Assembly: GCA_951640165.1 (NCBI GenBank)
Contig: OX621236.1
Span: forward strand, 27,954,948 to 28,018,947
DNA: 64,000 nucleotides
Origin: Pseudoips prasinana
Taxonomy: Eukaryota > Arthropoda > Insecta > Lepidoptera > Nolidae
Direction: 5' to 3'
Part shown: positions 39,721 to 51,210 of the stretch, in pieces
Position numbering within the stretch: position 1 is the stretch's first letter
How the letters are laid out: every line of letters starts with the position of its first letter
Position numbers and translations under genes: made by a program
Notes under the pieces: model-generated
What the model saw: the letters and a program-made list of their open reading frames with translations, nothing else
Told to the model about the DNA's origin: nothing
Databases searched by the model: none

Positions 39721-40395
39721 TATATGTAACCATGTTTTTAAAACAGTAGTCATAGCGAGTTATATTAATAACAGTTTGGCTTGGTTGAGGAAAATATTTT
39801 TCGCATTTTTTAAGAAAATTGAAAACATTTTTTATATAGTTTATTTACAATTAACTAAAAAAAAATTTTCGCGGTTTACCTTTATTGTAATAAATTTGTA
39901 AAATTTATCATATTTCTTCATTAGATTCACTCCTCTTGACAGTACGCAAAACAAATGCAAATCACACATTTTCCTAATTTGAATTTGGAATTATGTTCTT
40001 CAAAATTTAAACTTTCAATGATACCAAAATCAGCCACATACAAATAGTATAGCCAAAGAGATTTTATTGACAAGTTCATACATACTATAATGCGAAAAGA
40101 GTTTTTCCCCAACATATTATGTATATTATAACTAAATGTATTGCACATAACGACTGGTCGACACGCTTGATAGGCAGGGAGATTATAACTTCAGCATCGG
40201 TAAGCCTCTGTCAACATTTAACGATTTTGATCCATATCATATTCATGTTGGCGTTTTTGCGGTTTTGTGATTAAATAAGGATTGCTTATCCGTATACTTT
40301 AGTATTATTTAGGAAATTAAGGTACAAATGGGTGAACTGAATTTATTAATTTGAAACATTCTTCTTTTGTGGGACATACTATTTTATTCTGATGA
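39721..40395. other. No assigned feature
   Basis: A+T-rich sequence with no recognised repeat or gene. Confidence 0.3.
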
Positions 40396-40399
40396 TAAT

Positions 40400-40646
40400 A
40401 AATAATAACCTGGGACATTATTTACACACGGCCATCTGATTCCAAACTAAGCGGAGCTTGTACTATGGAAACCGGATGACTGATATATTACATATACAAC
40501 TTTTCTTTTGTAAATACATACTTATATAGATAATTGCATCCAGACTCAGGACAAACAGACATGTTCATGGACACAAATATCCTGGATGGGAATCGAACCC
40601 ACGGCCTGCGACCCGAAAAGCAAGTATCTTACACACCACGCCAAGA
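40400..40646 (-). repeat. tRNA-derived SINE, family A, nearly full
   Basis: Plus strand: ACCTGGGACATTATTTACAC, GGAGCTTGTACTATGGAAAC, CATCCAGACTCAGGACAAAC, then the box B complement GGGAATCGAACCCACGG and the box A complement at CACACCACGCCAAG. Confidence 0.85.
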
Positions 40647-41029
40647 TTCTCTTTTGTTTCGAGGATTTGAAGCTGCATTCTCCAATGCTTTGCCAATTAT
40701 ATTAATATAATCATCAGCATTTATTATCCTATTTGTAACACACAAAACGGTGGCGCTATCTGTCGGTATCGCTTAACAATTACTCAACTGGTATTTCCAC
40801 AGTTGCATATGGATATTCATATGAAATTGACAACGCCGCGCCGTCTAATTATAAATCATTTAATTAAAATTGTTGCAATATTATGCATATTTCAAAATAT
40901 TATCCAAATGCTTTTGTGTGACAATAATCAAATGCTCCTTCTTGCATTGGTCCACATTAGTAGACGATTCAAAATACTTACAGTGTGCTCCAGATTTACG
41001 TATACTGACACCTTTTTTCGTCATGTCAT
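40647..41029. other. No assigned feature
   Basis: Overlapping short open frames occur on both strands without recognisable domains. Confidence 0.3.
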
Positions 41030-41125
41030 CCGTAAAACGTGTCTGCGGGTGGGTAAGTCGGACTCGCACCGACTAAACCTAACCTACCGTGGACTTGTCG
41101 CCTGATGGGGTGAGCCCCTGGAACC
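41030..41125 (+). repeat. Repeat with TGTCTGCGGGTGGGTA motif
   Basis: CCGTAAAACGTGTCTGCGGG, TCGGACTCGCACCGACTAAA and CCTACCGTGGACTTGTCGCC match 15005-15125 and, in reverse, 60250-60345. A palindromic (TATATACG)n run follows at 41131-41165. Confidence 0.6.
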
Positions 41126-41274
41126 TGAGTATGCGTATATATATACGTATATATATACGTATATTGATACTTAACACCTTCAATCGGCAATTTATCATAG
41201 CCATAACGCTTGGTGACGTAAGGTTGCCCTAAATTATTTTTTAATTACCTGCAGTGGTCTGTCAATTGGAGGTA

Positions 41275-41393
41275 CACACGGCTACACATCAAGCTACACA
41301 TTCCCAGTATAAACTGATCTCGCACTGTATAGGATTTCCATACAATGACAAATCAGCTTATATTGGAAATGTATAGCTTGATATGTAGCCGTG
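41275..41393. mobile_element. MITE-2, 119-bp copy
   Basis: CACACGGCTACACATCAAGC opens the copy, and the right end is shortened to TAGCCGTG before TA, a 2-bp loss against other copies. Flanks are GGTA and TAAATG. Confidence 0.85.
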
Positions 41394-41399
41394 TAAATG

Positions 41400-42220
41400 C
41401 TTTACTACCGCTCACAAAACCTGCCTAAAAAATCCCAGCGTCAGAAGAGTAGATAAGTATTGTATTCTATCCCTTGAAGACATAGCTACAAGTAACAATA
41501 GCACTAACAGGGATGGACAAACAAGCCCGCAGGCTAACTTCGGAACGCCAACAACTTAAACCATACAACGAAGTATGTGCCAATATTTACCACACAATTT
41601 CTACGTATCGTACCTATCACATATGTTATGGTTCTATATACAAACTTGCAGAAGAACTACTTTCACACCAAAATGTATGATATCCCACTTCAGTCACTAG
41701 CTGTTTCTTTCTGACCCTAAATGAAAATGGTTTTTCCACCCCTGCTCCAGACTAATCAAGTTAATTATGGTTAAAGAAATTTATTTCTCAACAGAACGTA
41801 TTACATTCACTTAAAGAGAAAAATATTCATAATAATCTCTGCATCTCTGCCTCATCAAAATCTTACATGCTAAATGTTATCATAGAGAAAAAAAAACATA
41901 TTTATTACATACTTAGTACCTAAAAACCAAAATATATTTTACAATTACATTACATTTGGGGGTAAACTACATTAATTAGACGTTATAAGTTTGTAATTTA
42001 GCGGTGCTATATTTTGCGTGTACAACACGCAAAATTATAATTCATAAAATTACATTTCATACAATAAACGAATAAATAAGCTTACTTAACATATATTGCA
42101 GTTGCATTGCAATTGAGAAATTTACAATACTGACCTAGTAATTATTCTAAACTTCCACTATATAAACCTCGGACATAAAAACAGGGGTATGATGCCTGTA
42201 TGACTGGCTCCTTAACAAAT
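41400..42220. other. No assigned gene; possible LINE tail
   Basis: At 41890-41970 a plus-strand A-run then CATATTTATTACATACTTAG and AATATATTTTACAATTAC resembles the antisense of a LINE 3' UTR, but without a coding remnant it stays unassigned. Confidence 0.3.
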
Positions 42221-42223
42221 GCA

Positions 42224-42357
42224 CAGACGCCAGCACATCCAGCTACCCTAATCTGTCAAATTTCTTTTATAGAATTTCAACTTTATCATAAAAGCATAAG
42301 GTTCACTTTCAATTGGGGAAATATGACAGATTGCGTAGTTTGAAGTGCTGGCGGCTG
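42224..42357. mobile_element. MITE-1, complete, diverged
   Basis: The left end CAGACGCCAGCACATCCAGC is intact. The right end reads GTGCTGGCGGCTG with a 1-2 bp loss in the preceding arm (GATTGCGTAGTTTGAAG). The left flank is GCA, and the right flank TACC keeps TA. Confidence 0.85.
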
Positions 42358-43225
42358 TACCAATTTTAAAATAGCTTACACATTTTAACTGTTAGTGCTT
42401 ATCCCATAACTTTTACAGGTATAAATTCAGTACCATAACGAATCCACAAAATTTCAACGTGTGGGAATATTTGCAATGTATTAAATAGTGTTGAAGTTAG
42501 ATGCTCACCTATATAGTTTACACCTAGAGCAGAAAACCAAGCCTCAAATGCATATGCACGTCACTGGCGCAGGGTGATAACCCTGTGCCAGGATATAAAT
42601 CTCAAACGTGCAGTTTATTTAGTTTATAGTTTTATTTGTTAGAAGGCTAGATTTCTTTACATATTACCTAGTTATACAACAGAATAATACGACAAGAACT
42701 TAAGGAGGACAATTATCCTTCATGACATCGAATAAAAACGTGGGACAAGAACGCAACAATACATCAATAATGCCCTAGTTGGTACCAAAATTTGATGCCA
42801 TATACTATTTATGAAAAATCTTGAAGAATTTCGCTAACAGCGGCCAATTTCTATGGAGACAATTCAACTAAGCAAAACACATTGATAGCATTGATAATGC
42901 ACAAACACAGGTGCTCTCTCGTTCATCTTACTTTAACAAGTCTATAGAACGGCCAGCCGTCAACATCACAAGACTGACTTTACTTGCTCTCTGGCTGACT
43001 CGGGCAAACTGGACGGTTATTTTCTGGCTCGAAAAATGTCTATAAAATTGAGAAGCAGGGGTTTAAAAAGTGTTATTGAGATAGTCATTGAGATAGTCTT
43101 GTCTCTTGTCATATGTATGTATATAAGTGAAATTTTTAATCGAAAATATTACTATCCCTTGTTCTATTTGGAAAATAGATGTATGTTTTCTGTAGAAATA
43201 AAATATATATTTCAATCAACTGATT
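42358..43225. other. No assigned feature
   Basis: Mostly A+T-rich with no recognised family. The short hairpin CACTGGCGCAGGGTGATAAC / CCTGTGCCAGG near 42563-42591 is noted. Confidence 0.3.
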
Positions 43226-43227
43226 GA

Positions 43228-43317
43228 AGTAGCCAGTGGAAAAAATTACGAATAAAAATCAATATAACTATCTAGTTATATTTATTTTTATTCGTTAATT
43301 TTTTCCCATTGGCTACT
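43228..43317. repeat. 90-bp hairpin (MITE-like)
   Basis: AGTAGCCAGTGGAAAAAATT pairs with AATTTTTTCCCATTGGCTACT (last 20 bases shown as ATTTTTTCCCATTGGCTACT). The arms continue to AATATAACTA-TC-TAGTTATATT at the loop. The unit is single-copy in this window. Confidence 0.8.
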
Positions 43318-43985
43318 CTTCGTAGCTGTTGCTTATAACTGTCAAAAATTGATTTAACTAATTTATTCATAAAATCATATTTAAAAGTATTACCAACTTA
43401 AAGCTACTTATTTACATTGATGTTCACTTATTTGATCCCAAGACCTCATCTGCAGCTAAACACGCTGTCGCTAGACCAACAAAGTAATCATGAAATATAG
43501 ATGTCACATAAACTCCGGGGAAGCATATGTACGAGTATGTAGGTATTCATTTATTTTTGTGTTCACAAGAGATACAGTCACAAGAATTCATTTCCTTGTT
43601 TACGCACCAATTTGGAGTAGCACATAAATATATCAGTTAATATGACTGGTTTTGTTTTTGCGTATGTACTGTGAACCTTTTATCTTCGTATTTTGCTGGA
43701 GAAAACGTTTTAGTTTTTCGTAAGGAAACAATGAAAGTGGGATGAGCTTGAAAGTTTTATAAGTTAGTACGAGGAAAGGAAATCGGGACGTAAGATACAT
43801 TGGATTCGAGTTTCTTTAAAAGGAAATTCGTAGTTTCGTTTGCCTTCTAAACCAACTTCAAGAAGAAGAAGGTTCTTATTTCAAAAAGTTTTTTATTAGC
43901 CGGTGGTTTTTATCAACTTGCTAATTTAAATAATCCTTGAAGATGACTATCTTTTCAAAGATTTTTTCCTATAACTCATTATATT
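43318..43985. other. No assigned feature
   Basis: A+T-rich. AACACGCTGTCGCTAGACCAAC near 43457, read here as AACACGCTGTCGCTAGACCA, matches the antisense of the family D SINE box A region and may be a small fragment. Confidence 0.35.
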
Positions 43986-43989
43986 ATAA

Positions 43990-44212
43990 ATAATTTAAAT
44001 ACCAGGACAGATATTTGTGTGCATCAACTTGTCTGTTTGTCCTGAGTCTGGATGTAATTATCTATATTACCTAGGACCTATGTATTTACAAAAGAAAAGT
44101 AGCATATATAATATATCAGTTATCTGGTTTCCATAGTACCTACAAACACCGCTTAGTTTGGGATCAGATTGCCGTGTGTTAATAATTCCAGGATATTATT
44201 ATTTAATCTAGC
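43990..44212 (+). repeat. tRNA-derived SINE, family A, headless
   Basis: It starts near CCAGGACAGATATTTGTGTG and keeps TGTCCTGAGTCTGGATGT, ATCTGGTTTCCATAGTACC, CGCTTAGTTTGGGATCAG and the (ATT)n-like end. The promoter is lost by 5' truncation. Confidence 0.8.
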
Positions 44213-46434
44213 TCATTCTTGCGTTCATTCATGACCTGTAAAATAGTCTGCTGGATTCTAGGTAACGGCTTGTAAATCCTAAAATAAAAATGGGACTCAT
44301 AATTTGGAAGTGATTGGCCCTAGGCACTAGGGACTATAACATAATGAAAACGTCCGTGATATCTAAGAGCCGTGCGGTAAGCCCGTGAAGTAGACATAAA
44401 GCTCACTCGCGAGTGATTCAAAAGAGCTATATCAATTGGTTTAGCTCACCAACTCACTAGCTCAGTTCCGATTCTAATGTGTCACTATATTTTTTAGCAC
44501 GCTCTGATTCAGCTTGTGTTGCGTTAGAGTGAGAAAAAAGCGTACTTACATAGTGACGGGCGAAGAAACGTAGCTAGCGAGTCTGTACAAAGTTGACAAG
44601 TCGACAAGTTCATGTTGTGTGGGATACTAATTCCGACTTGAAGCAACTCGGAGGACCTATTGATACTCAATAGAACTACTGAGCTAATTAAGCTAGCGAG
44701 CTAAAAGAGTGATACATATCTCGATGAGCTAAAGATCCATATTGCTCTTTTCATCCATCTGACACACTTTGGAATCGCGAATTTGGATCGCGTGGCGTCG
44801 CGCTTCATGCGATCCAACTTGTACACAGTACACAAGTTTATTTATTATGTATGATGGTGGGAACGAGGGGTGGTCATTAACCCACTTGCGCGTCTATTAC
44901 TCACTATTACCTAACACAAAATTCTCATCATTAAAATTAAGTACAAAATTACAACCTTTAAGCTATTATTAAGTAACGAACAAAGGCGAAAATTACTTAC
45001 GGGGTGTAAACGTAAACATTTATTACCCGAGTGTCTATATACCAAAGGCTGTAAAGTTTAAGTTATGCGTTTCAATTGTACTACAAAGTTCTAAATTTAA
45101 AAATCGATGAAACATCATAACAAATAAAAAAAATGTGTTGTAATTTAAACGAATTGCTTAAATTTCAGTGAAAAATCGTTTATGTCGCGAAGGAACCTGT
45201 TATTTATTTATCGTTTCTTTTTTATGTTTGCATTAATAATAATGTACGCACTTATTTGGGGGGTTGGGGGGGGGACGGAGTGCTATAATACTGGCCACGG
45301 CTTAGTTTAGACACCAGATTTCCTACGAGTTGATGAAGATGTAGATGAAGATGAAATAAAAAATAAACTATATTTAGTATACCTACATACCTATATAGTT
45401 CACTAACTAAATGTCAGTACAATATAGAATAGGTAACTGTATTATTCTAATATACAATAATTGTAATCGTGAAATTACACTTGCAAGTTTTTAGTTGTAA
45501 ATAAAGCATACAGTTACTACTAAGTAATAAAAGACCGTACTAAGTAATTAGATAAGTTGTGAATAAAGACCAAATCACTGCTACCTCTATGAAGTAGTAG
45601 GTAAATACTGTGCTGCTGGCAAAGATCAACTCACGGCTACTACAGTCAGAAATAGAGCCCACGGCTACGTTTGCACCCTGTATGAGTACACAGTTTGTTT
45701 ATCATCAAAGACAGTGAAAGTGCAAGTAACATTGCGGAACGCGATAACGAGCCACGGTGAAATAAGACGATTACCACCGCCCGTTGGATCCTCCTGACAC
45801 CATGACGGCTATCCGACACGGATTATTAATCTAGCTAAAGAAAACACTGTAGTTGGACATTATTAGATGGATAAAGTGTCGGTTTCATTCTGCAGTGTAC
45901 ACACACAAATATTTATTTATTTATTTAGATAGGAAAACCAACAGCTATTAAACATTAAATTAAATATAAACTAAGCAACAGTGAGCCAATAACCGGTTTT
46001 CACGAATTGCAACAGACATATCAGTGCCTAGGTGATAATCAATATATAACTAAAGAATTACAACTAACTAAATAAAATATTACAAAATTTTAATACTAAA
46101 TTACAGAAAAATGATTTAAGTTAAAAATATTCCTTGCCGTACTGCTTTTTGTGATGAATGGGTCAAATGATAAATCTTTGCATAGTTTGTTAAGATCCTT
46201 GCTTGCTCGTATAAGATATGAATTTTGCCTGTAATTCGAGTAAGAAAGCGATATTGAGAGAGGTGGATTATAACGAATGTATCTATATAGCAGTGTGTAT
46301 TGCTGGTGATTCTATCTTTACTGCCATTAAACTTTACCCTCTCTCTCTCTCTCATATATTTCGTATGAAAAGAACAGGCCGTACATAGAACTGTGAAACT
46401 AAACAGCTTAAAATACGTGCTAGGCACATCATTG
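44213..46434. other. No assigned gene
   Basis: A 2.2-kb stretch with no recognised coding region. A G-run at 45258-45275 (GGGGGGTTGGGGGGGGG) is the main compositional oddity. A CT-rich run (CTCTCTCTCTCT) occurs near 46340. Confidence 0.35.
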
Positions 46435-46436
46435 TA

Positions 46437-46572
46437 CAGACGCCAGCACATCAAGCTACCCCAATCTGTCAAATTTCCCCAATTGAAAGTGAACCTTATG
46501 CTTTATGTGATAAAGTTGAAAATCTATAAAATAAATTTGACAGATTGGGGTAGCTGGATGTGCTGGCGTCTA
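46437..46572. mobile_element. MITE-1, complete
   Basis: CAGACGCCAGCACATCAAGC opens, and GCTGGCGTCTA closes with G-to-A at the last base. TA on both sides. One extra base in the centre makes 136 bp. Confidence 0.9.
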
Positions 46573-46725
46573 TACCTTCTTTATTTGGCACCAATAATAA
46601 ATAGACATAACGAAAGAGGTCCTGTGTTTTCCATACGAACTATGTTATAGAAATGATATGGTAATAAAATTAGTGTAGTTGGTATAACATAGAATTGGGA
46701 TCATTAATTAAAAAAATACTTTGAA

Positions 46726-46935
46726 TGCACGTGTGGCGCAGCGGCTAAGACAGTCGCCTCGCCGCTTCGTGTCGCGGGTTCAAGTCCCGCACCGGACAAC
46801 TATTTGTGTGACCCATAAATAGTTGTTCTGAGTCTGGGTGCAATTCGTGTCCGTCTATTATATGTTTGTAAAGTACCCCGCGAAACAGGGATTATATTCC
46901 CTAGTGCGGGCGTTATATTTTTAAAAAATGTTTGA
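46726..46935 (+). repeat. tRNA-derived SINE, family B, full length
   Basis: GTGGCGCAGCGGCTAAGACA, box B GCGGGTTCAAGTCCCGCAC, ACTATTTGTGTGACCC, GTTGTTCTGAGTCTGGGTGC, AGTACCCCGCGAAACAGGGA and CTAGTGCGGGCG. It is the best-preserved family B copy together with 9031. Confidence 0.9.
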
Positions 46936-46939
46936 ATTT

Positions 46940-47060
46940 GAAATCTGTCTTTATGTGTATCCGTCGCATCGTAGATCTCAAAGCGTAAACGATTTCAACG
47001 GGGTTTTTGTTTAAAACAGGTTAATCTAAAAAGTATACCAAATATTTTTTTAAGAAACAT
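46940..47060 (+). repeat. Repeat 'F', diverged fragment
   Basis: ATCTGTCTTTATGTGTATCC, CGCATCGTAGATCTCAAAGC and CGATTTCAACGGGG follow the layout of 27510-27735. Confidence 0.4.
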
Positions 47061-47134
47061 ACCTAGTAGACAAGATAAATCAATATTAAGTCGGCCTTAA
47101 ACTTTTGTAGACGAAGAGAGGAAGAAACGCTGGT

Positions 47135-47375
47135 GATTGGTCTCACCAGTCAATAAGTGAATTATAAGGTTAAGGAAATAGGAAGTTCAATCCACAGATG
47201 GGTGACCGGCAATGTTTTTCATAACTGAGCGTCTCTGTGCATGGGAGAGCACATTAGGCTGTCGTTCATGGTTGTAGTTGTTAAAGACAACAGTTTTTAA
47301 GCCATGTCGGAAGCTTACTGGCAGCTAGAACAACTCTGACACTAAGGTAACCACTGCCCATATCATAATTTTTTT
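47135..47375 (+). repeat. 5S rRNA-derived SINE
   Basis: GGTTAAGGAAATAGG and CACAGATGGGTGACCGGC represent box A (degenerate) and box C. The body has GCGTCTCTGTGCATGGGAGA, GGCTGTCGTTCATGG, GAACAACTCTGACACTAAGG and CCACTGCCCATATCATAA, colinear with 18738 and 57557. Confidence 0.7.
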
Positions 47376-47440
47376 TTATAAAATAGGATGGCAAACGAGC
47401 AAGTGAGTCACCTGATAGTAAGTGATCACCGCCGCCCATC
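47376..47440 (-). repeat. CR1-type LINE 3' tail
   Basis: TTATAAAATAGGATGGCAAA, GAGTCACCTGATAGTAAGTG and ATCACCGCCGCCCAT equal the tail of the 28440-28797 element. Only the last 65 bp are present. Confidence 0.7.
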
Positions 47441-49085
47441 ATGATCACCATATAAGCAGAAACAATTTCTTTAATTTTTTCTTCATATTCTCTGTTTTAC
47501 AATACAAACAGTGACATTGTCTTTTTGTATTATCTTAATATTTGATATGAGATTGCAGTAGTTGACCTTGCTTAAGGGACAACATCTTAACGTTCTATGT
47601 AACCTTTTTACGTTAGGCTCTCTTTTTAGTAATTAAGTTGGCAGTAGACCATCAAAACTTTAAAATAAATTAGTGTAAACTTTAAACATTTATTTTAGAC
47701 GACTTTGTTACACAAATTTTCTTCAAATTACCTACTTAGCCGTTATTAGTTGGCTAATGTAGTTGGTAACTGCGTATGTAACTAAGGATAATGCCTAAGT
47801 TTGTCTGGATGTAGGTAAATTATGTTTACTCCGCCATTTGTACAATTATACCTAGATAGAGAGTATATTAAACAGTCCTAAGTTATCCTTATTTTAGACT
47901 ACTTTAGATGATTGACACTGTCATTTTACCAAATAAAATTAAAAAAAAACTTGAGAGGTGTCAAGGGACACCCGGATGGAACGAAGCTATTTCTTATTAT
48001 TTATTATGTACAAAAAATCTGTATACACTCTACAAAAATAATCGTCGCCACACCACACTGTTCAATGCGAAGTAGAAATGAAAATATCTGGCTTGCTTTC
48101 TATAAGAGAGAGAGAGACAGACAGAGAAACATGCGCACGCCGCACAGCTGCAAAAAGTGTCGTGACAACTTCGGTCCAATAAAATAAATAAAATACCTTC
48201 TGCCTCCAAACTAGTAATCCAAACGTTGCGAGTTCAATACTCACACAAGACAGATATTGTGTTCGAGAACATCTCTATTTGCCTTTGCCTTGTTTGTATA
48301 TATTTACATAAGTATTTTTATCTATTATCTAGTATCTATGTTTTGCTCATTGGGACTTATTCAAAATTGAAATATATAATTCAATTTATTTAGGGAGTTA
48401 AAATATTAATAAGTAATATTGTAGCCTTCGATATTATCTACAGAAACACAAAAGCAATCCATCGGTGCAGAAGCAAAGTAAATTAAAAGTCATTGAAATA
48501 AAAAAACCTAATTATACTCAAATGCCTTACATTATTACAAACTAAGTACATATATAATGCCATAGAAGGATAATTAATATTACATACAAGTAAGAAAAAG
48601 AAGTGTTACATTAAAAATTAGAATCGAGAAACTATATATAAAAATAACAAAATAAAATAATATAATTAGTTTATTTCCTTGTTTGTAAAAATTGTTTTGT
48701 TTTACTTATTTTTGAAATAAAGTGTACTTCTTCTTCTTCTAATTACGGTTTTTTTAAATATTTTAATAATCCGAATTCTGTCACACGAGCGGCCGCGGCG
48801 AGCAAAAAATTATATACTAAGGAACCCTAAAACCTAGTTATATTTCCCCAGGTAAATGCTTGTGAATTTATGATCGCCCCAAATGAATACTTAAAATAAA
48901 TTCAGATTTTAAATTCTAAAGCCAGACCATTTTTGACTATTAAATATTTATTAAACGTGGGTCACCCTTTTTAACGTAGAGGTGAATGATACTTTATATT
49001 AATTTAAAATACAAAGTCCTCCTGCGGTTACAAGGGGCAAAAGGAGGCTTAGTGCGTAGACACAATGATGTATTTATTATACCAC
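47441..49085. other. No assigned gene
   Basis: A+T-rich. A weak family A SINE relic may lie at 48200-48340 (GTTGCGAGTTCAATACTCAC, GACAGATATTGTG). AAGGAACCCTAAAACC near 48820 may be a fragment of repeat 'H'. A (GA)n run is at 48104-48128. Confidence 0.35.
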
Positions 49086-49086
49086 A

Positions 49087-49178
49087 GTAACTAATATTAT
49101 AAAGGCGAAAGTTTGTGAGTGTGTATGTTTGTTACTTCTTCACGTCTAAACGGTTGGAACGATTTTAATAAAAAATTC
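49087..49178 (+). repeat. Helitron-like repeat, 5' part
   Basis: TAACTAATATTATAAAGGCG, AGTTTGTGAGTGTGTATGTT and TTCACGTCTAAACGG match the beginning of 11457 and 38308. The 3' half is absent. Confidence 0.6.
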
Positions 49179-49535
49179 CGGAACTTTCCCTAGATAGGAC
49201 AATTAACATACATAGGTACAGACTCAAAGTTGGAGTCATTTTTCTCTGTGGGCGGATATGCTGAATATATGTTGAGTTGCGATCAACCGTAGACTAGCTT
49301 AGTAGGCGGAATTCGGAAAGATTTAAGAATGTCTTAGAAAATGGGGTCAATCACGTAACAAAACCATTCTCTCTTATTTTCCATACTAGATGACTACAAA
49401 CAACGGTCCACAGAAACTGGATGTAGAGCTGTTAATGACGTCACACACTATTAGGAATTCCTGTATTAATTATTAAATTTGGAGTATTTTTTCTTTGCAG
49501 GCAAAGTTTCAACAGACTAGTACAGTGGTAGTTTG

Positions 49536-49740
49536 ACTGGACGTGTGGTGCAGCGGCTACTATACTACTATTTAATATACTTCGTGTCCCGGGTTTGATT
49601 CCCGCGCAGGACAACCATTTGTGTGGCCCATAAAGAGTTGTTCTGAGTCTAGATGTACTTTGTGCCCGTCAATTATACGTTTGTCAAGTACTCCGCGACA
49701 TAGGGATTATTTCCCTAGTGCGGGAATTATCTATAAAATA
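49536..49740 (+). repeat. tRNA-derived SINE, family B
   Basis: GGACGTGTGGTGCAGCGGCT, box B CCCGGGTTTGATTCCCGCGC, ACCATTTGTGTGGCCCA, GAGTTGTTCTGAGTCTAGAT and CTAGTGCGGGAATT. The anticodon-arm region is altered (CTATACTACTATTTAATATA). Confidence 0.85.
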
Positions 49741-49924
49741 AATAAAGAAAGTGGACGTAATTCATTGCAAAGGTCTTCGAAAATCACGCTAAATAGGGTC
49801 AAACGCTCATTAAATAAATAAAATCTTTTTATTTCAGACACTTGGCCCATAATATTGTTAGTAAATTACATCTTAAAAACTATGTTAGTAATAAAAAAAG
49901 TAATTAATTTAAGTATCTATCACA

Positions 49925-50260
49925 TTACACAGACAGGAGAACGCCGGTGTATGCGGCCTTTCTGGACCTCTCCAAGGCATTTGACCTGGTTAGATATGAT
50001 ATTCTCTAGAATAAGCTGAAGAATGAAGGTGTGCCGGATGAGTTAATTAATATATTTAAATATTGGTATGGCCACCAATCTAACCAGGTCAAATGGCTTG
50101 GTGAACTTTCTGACGAGTACGGGTTGAAATGTGGGGTGAGGCAGGGGGGGTTAACCTCGCCTTCACTCTTCAACTTGTACCTGAACGGGCTGATTGTTGA
50201 GGTGAGCGACACCGATGTAGGATGCTAAATTGATGGTCACTGTATCTGTGACCATCAATT
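49925..50260 (+). pseudogene. Non-LTR reverse transcriptase palm fragment
   Basis: Translation gives TPVYAAFLDLSKAFDLVRYD (motif A, catalytic Asp in FLDLSKAFD), a TAG stop, KLKNEGVPDELINIFKYWY, then CGVRQGGLTSPSLFNLYLN (motif B) and VGC followed by a TAA stop and IDGHC. Motif C (the YADD) is missing. Motif A to B wording differs from the other LINEs in the window, so it is a distinct clade. Two in-frame stops within 110 codons show decay. Confidence 0.75.
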
Positions 50261-50669
50261 GACACTGTAACTTCATTAAAACTTATACCATCTCCCTTAT
50301 TCGCTATACTAAATTACTACAAAAAAAGTCTCCGAAAATAGCCCTAAATAGCACAATTAACTGTATGTTGAGCTTTTAGTGACGTGACACCTTAAATATT
50401 AGTCGCCGCGAATACGTTATAAGTACGATTATATAAATATGTGCACACACCTTGTTAGTGACATAGATGTGACGCAACATGACATCTCAGTCGGAGGAAC
50501 AAATAACAATCGGTGAAAGTTCAGACACAGCTTAACGCAGACAGTTGTCCAACTCGTCGTGCCAGAGACAAGTAGCTCTGAAGGTTACGGCGGGAGTTGT
50601 TGCGTCACGAGTACCCCGAACTCTCTTTGTGCTTGAACGACATATGTATGTGCGGCTCACATTATGGCG

Positions 50670-50842
50670 ATTGGCTCACTGCCCCGCATGATGCAGCGTA
50701 GTTGCATGTGACGTGCGTTCATGCAGATGCATTTTCTGTGTGTTGGATTGTGCGTGTTTTCTATGCAAACAGAGATACTTACAAGCAACGTTAGAACATG
50801 CACTCACGCACTACGCTGCATCATGCGGGGCAGTGTGCCAAT
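50670..50842. mobile_element. MITE-5, TIR element with GC-rich ends
   Basis: ATTGGC, one base, then CACTGCCCCGCATGATGCAG on the left pairs with CTGCATCATGCGGGGCAGTG, one base, GCCAAT on the right, continuing GCGTAGT/ACTACGC inward. The interior is about 90 bp without coding capacity. The GC-rich ends stand out in A+T-rich DNA. The target duplication could not be fixed. Confidence 0.8.
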
Positions 50843-50964
50843 TAAATTTAATGTAAGATCTTATTGGCTTGGCTTTCCATCTTATCTACTTAAATCATAG
50901 TGGCAAGCAATGGTACGAAATATAGTTTCCCATATCTACTCAAATGCATAAAACTGGCTATTGT

Positions 50965-51032
50965 GGAAATCCGTAGCGGAAGCCTTTGTCCAGCCGTGGA
51001 CGTCTTTCAGCTAATATGATGATGATGATACC
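50965..51032 (+). repeat. RTE-type LINE 3' tail
   Basis: GGAAGCCTTTGTCCAGCCGT, GGACGTCTTTCAGCTAATAT and (GAT)n match the end of the 30785 element. Confidence 0.7.
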
Positions 51033-51210
51033 ATGTGGGCATACGAATGGGTACGTAATTATGGAGTTGAGAATTTCTTATCGATACAATTAATAACAGG
51101 TATAAACTTCAGTATGTTTACATACAAATTAACATCAGATTAACCAGTCATTTGAACTTAAAGACGATACCAGAGTTTAGATTCCTTCATAACAGATAGA
51201 TACATAGCTA

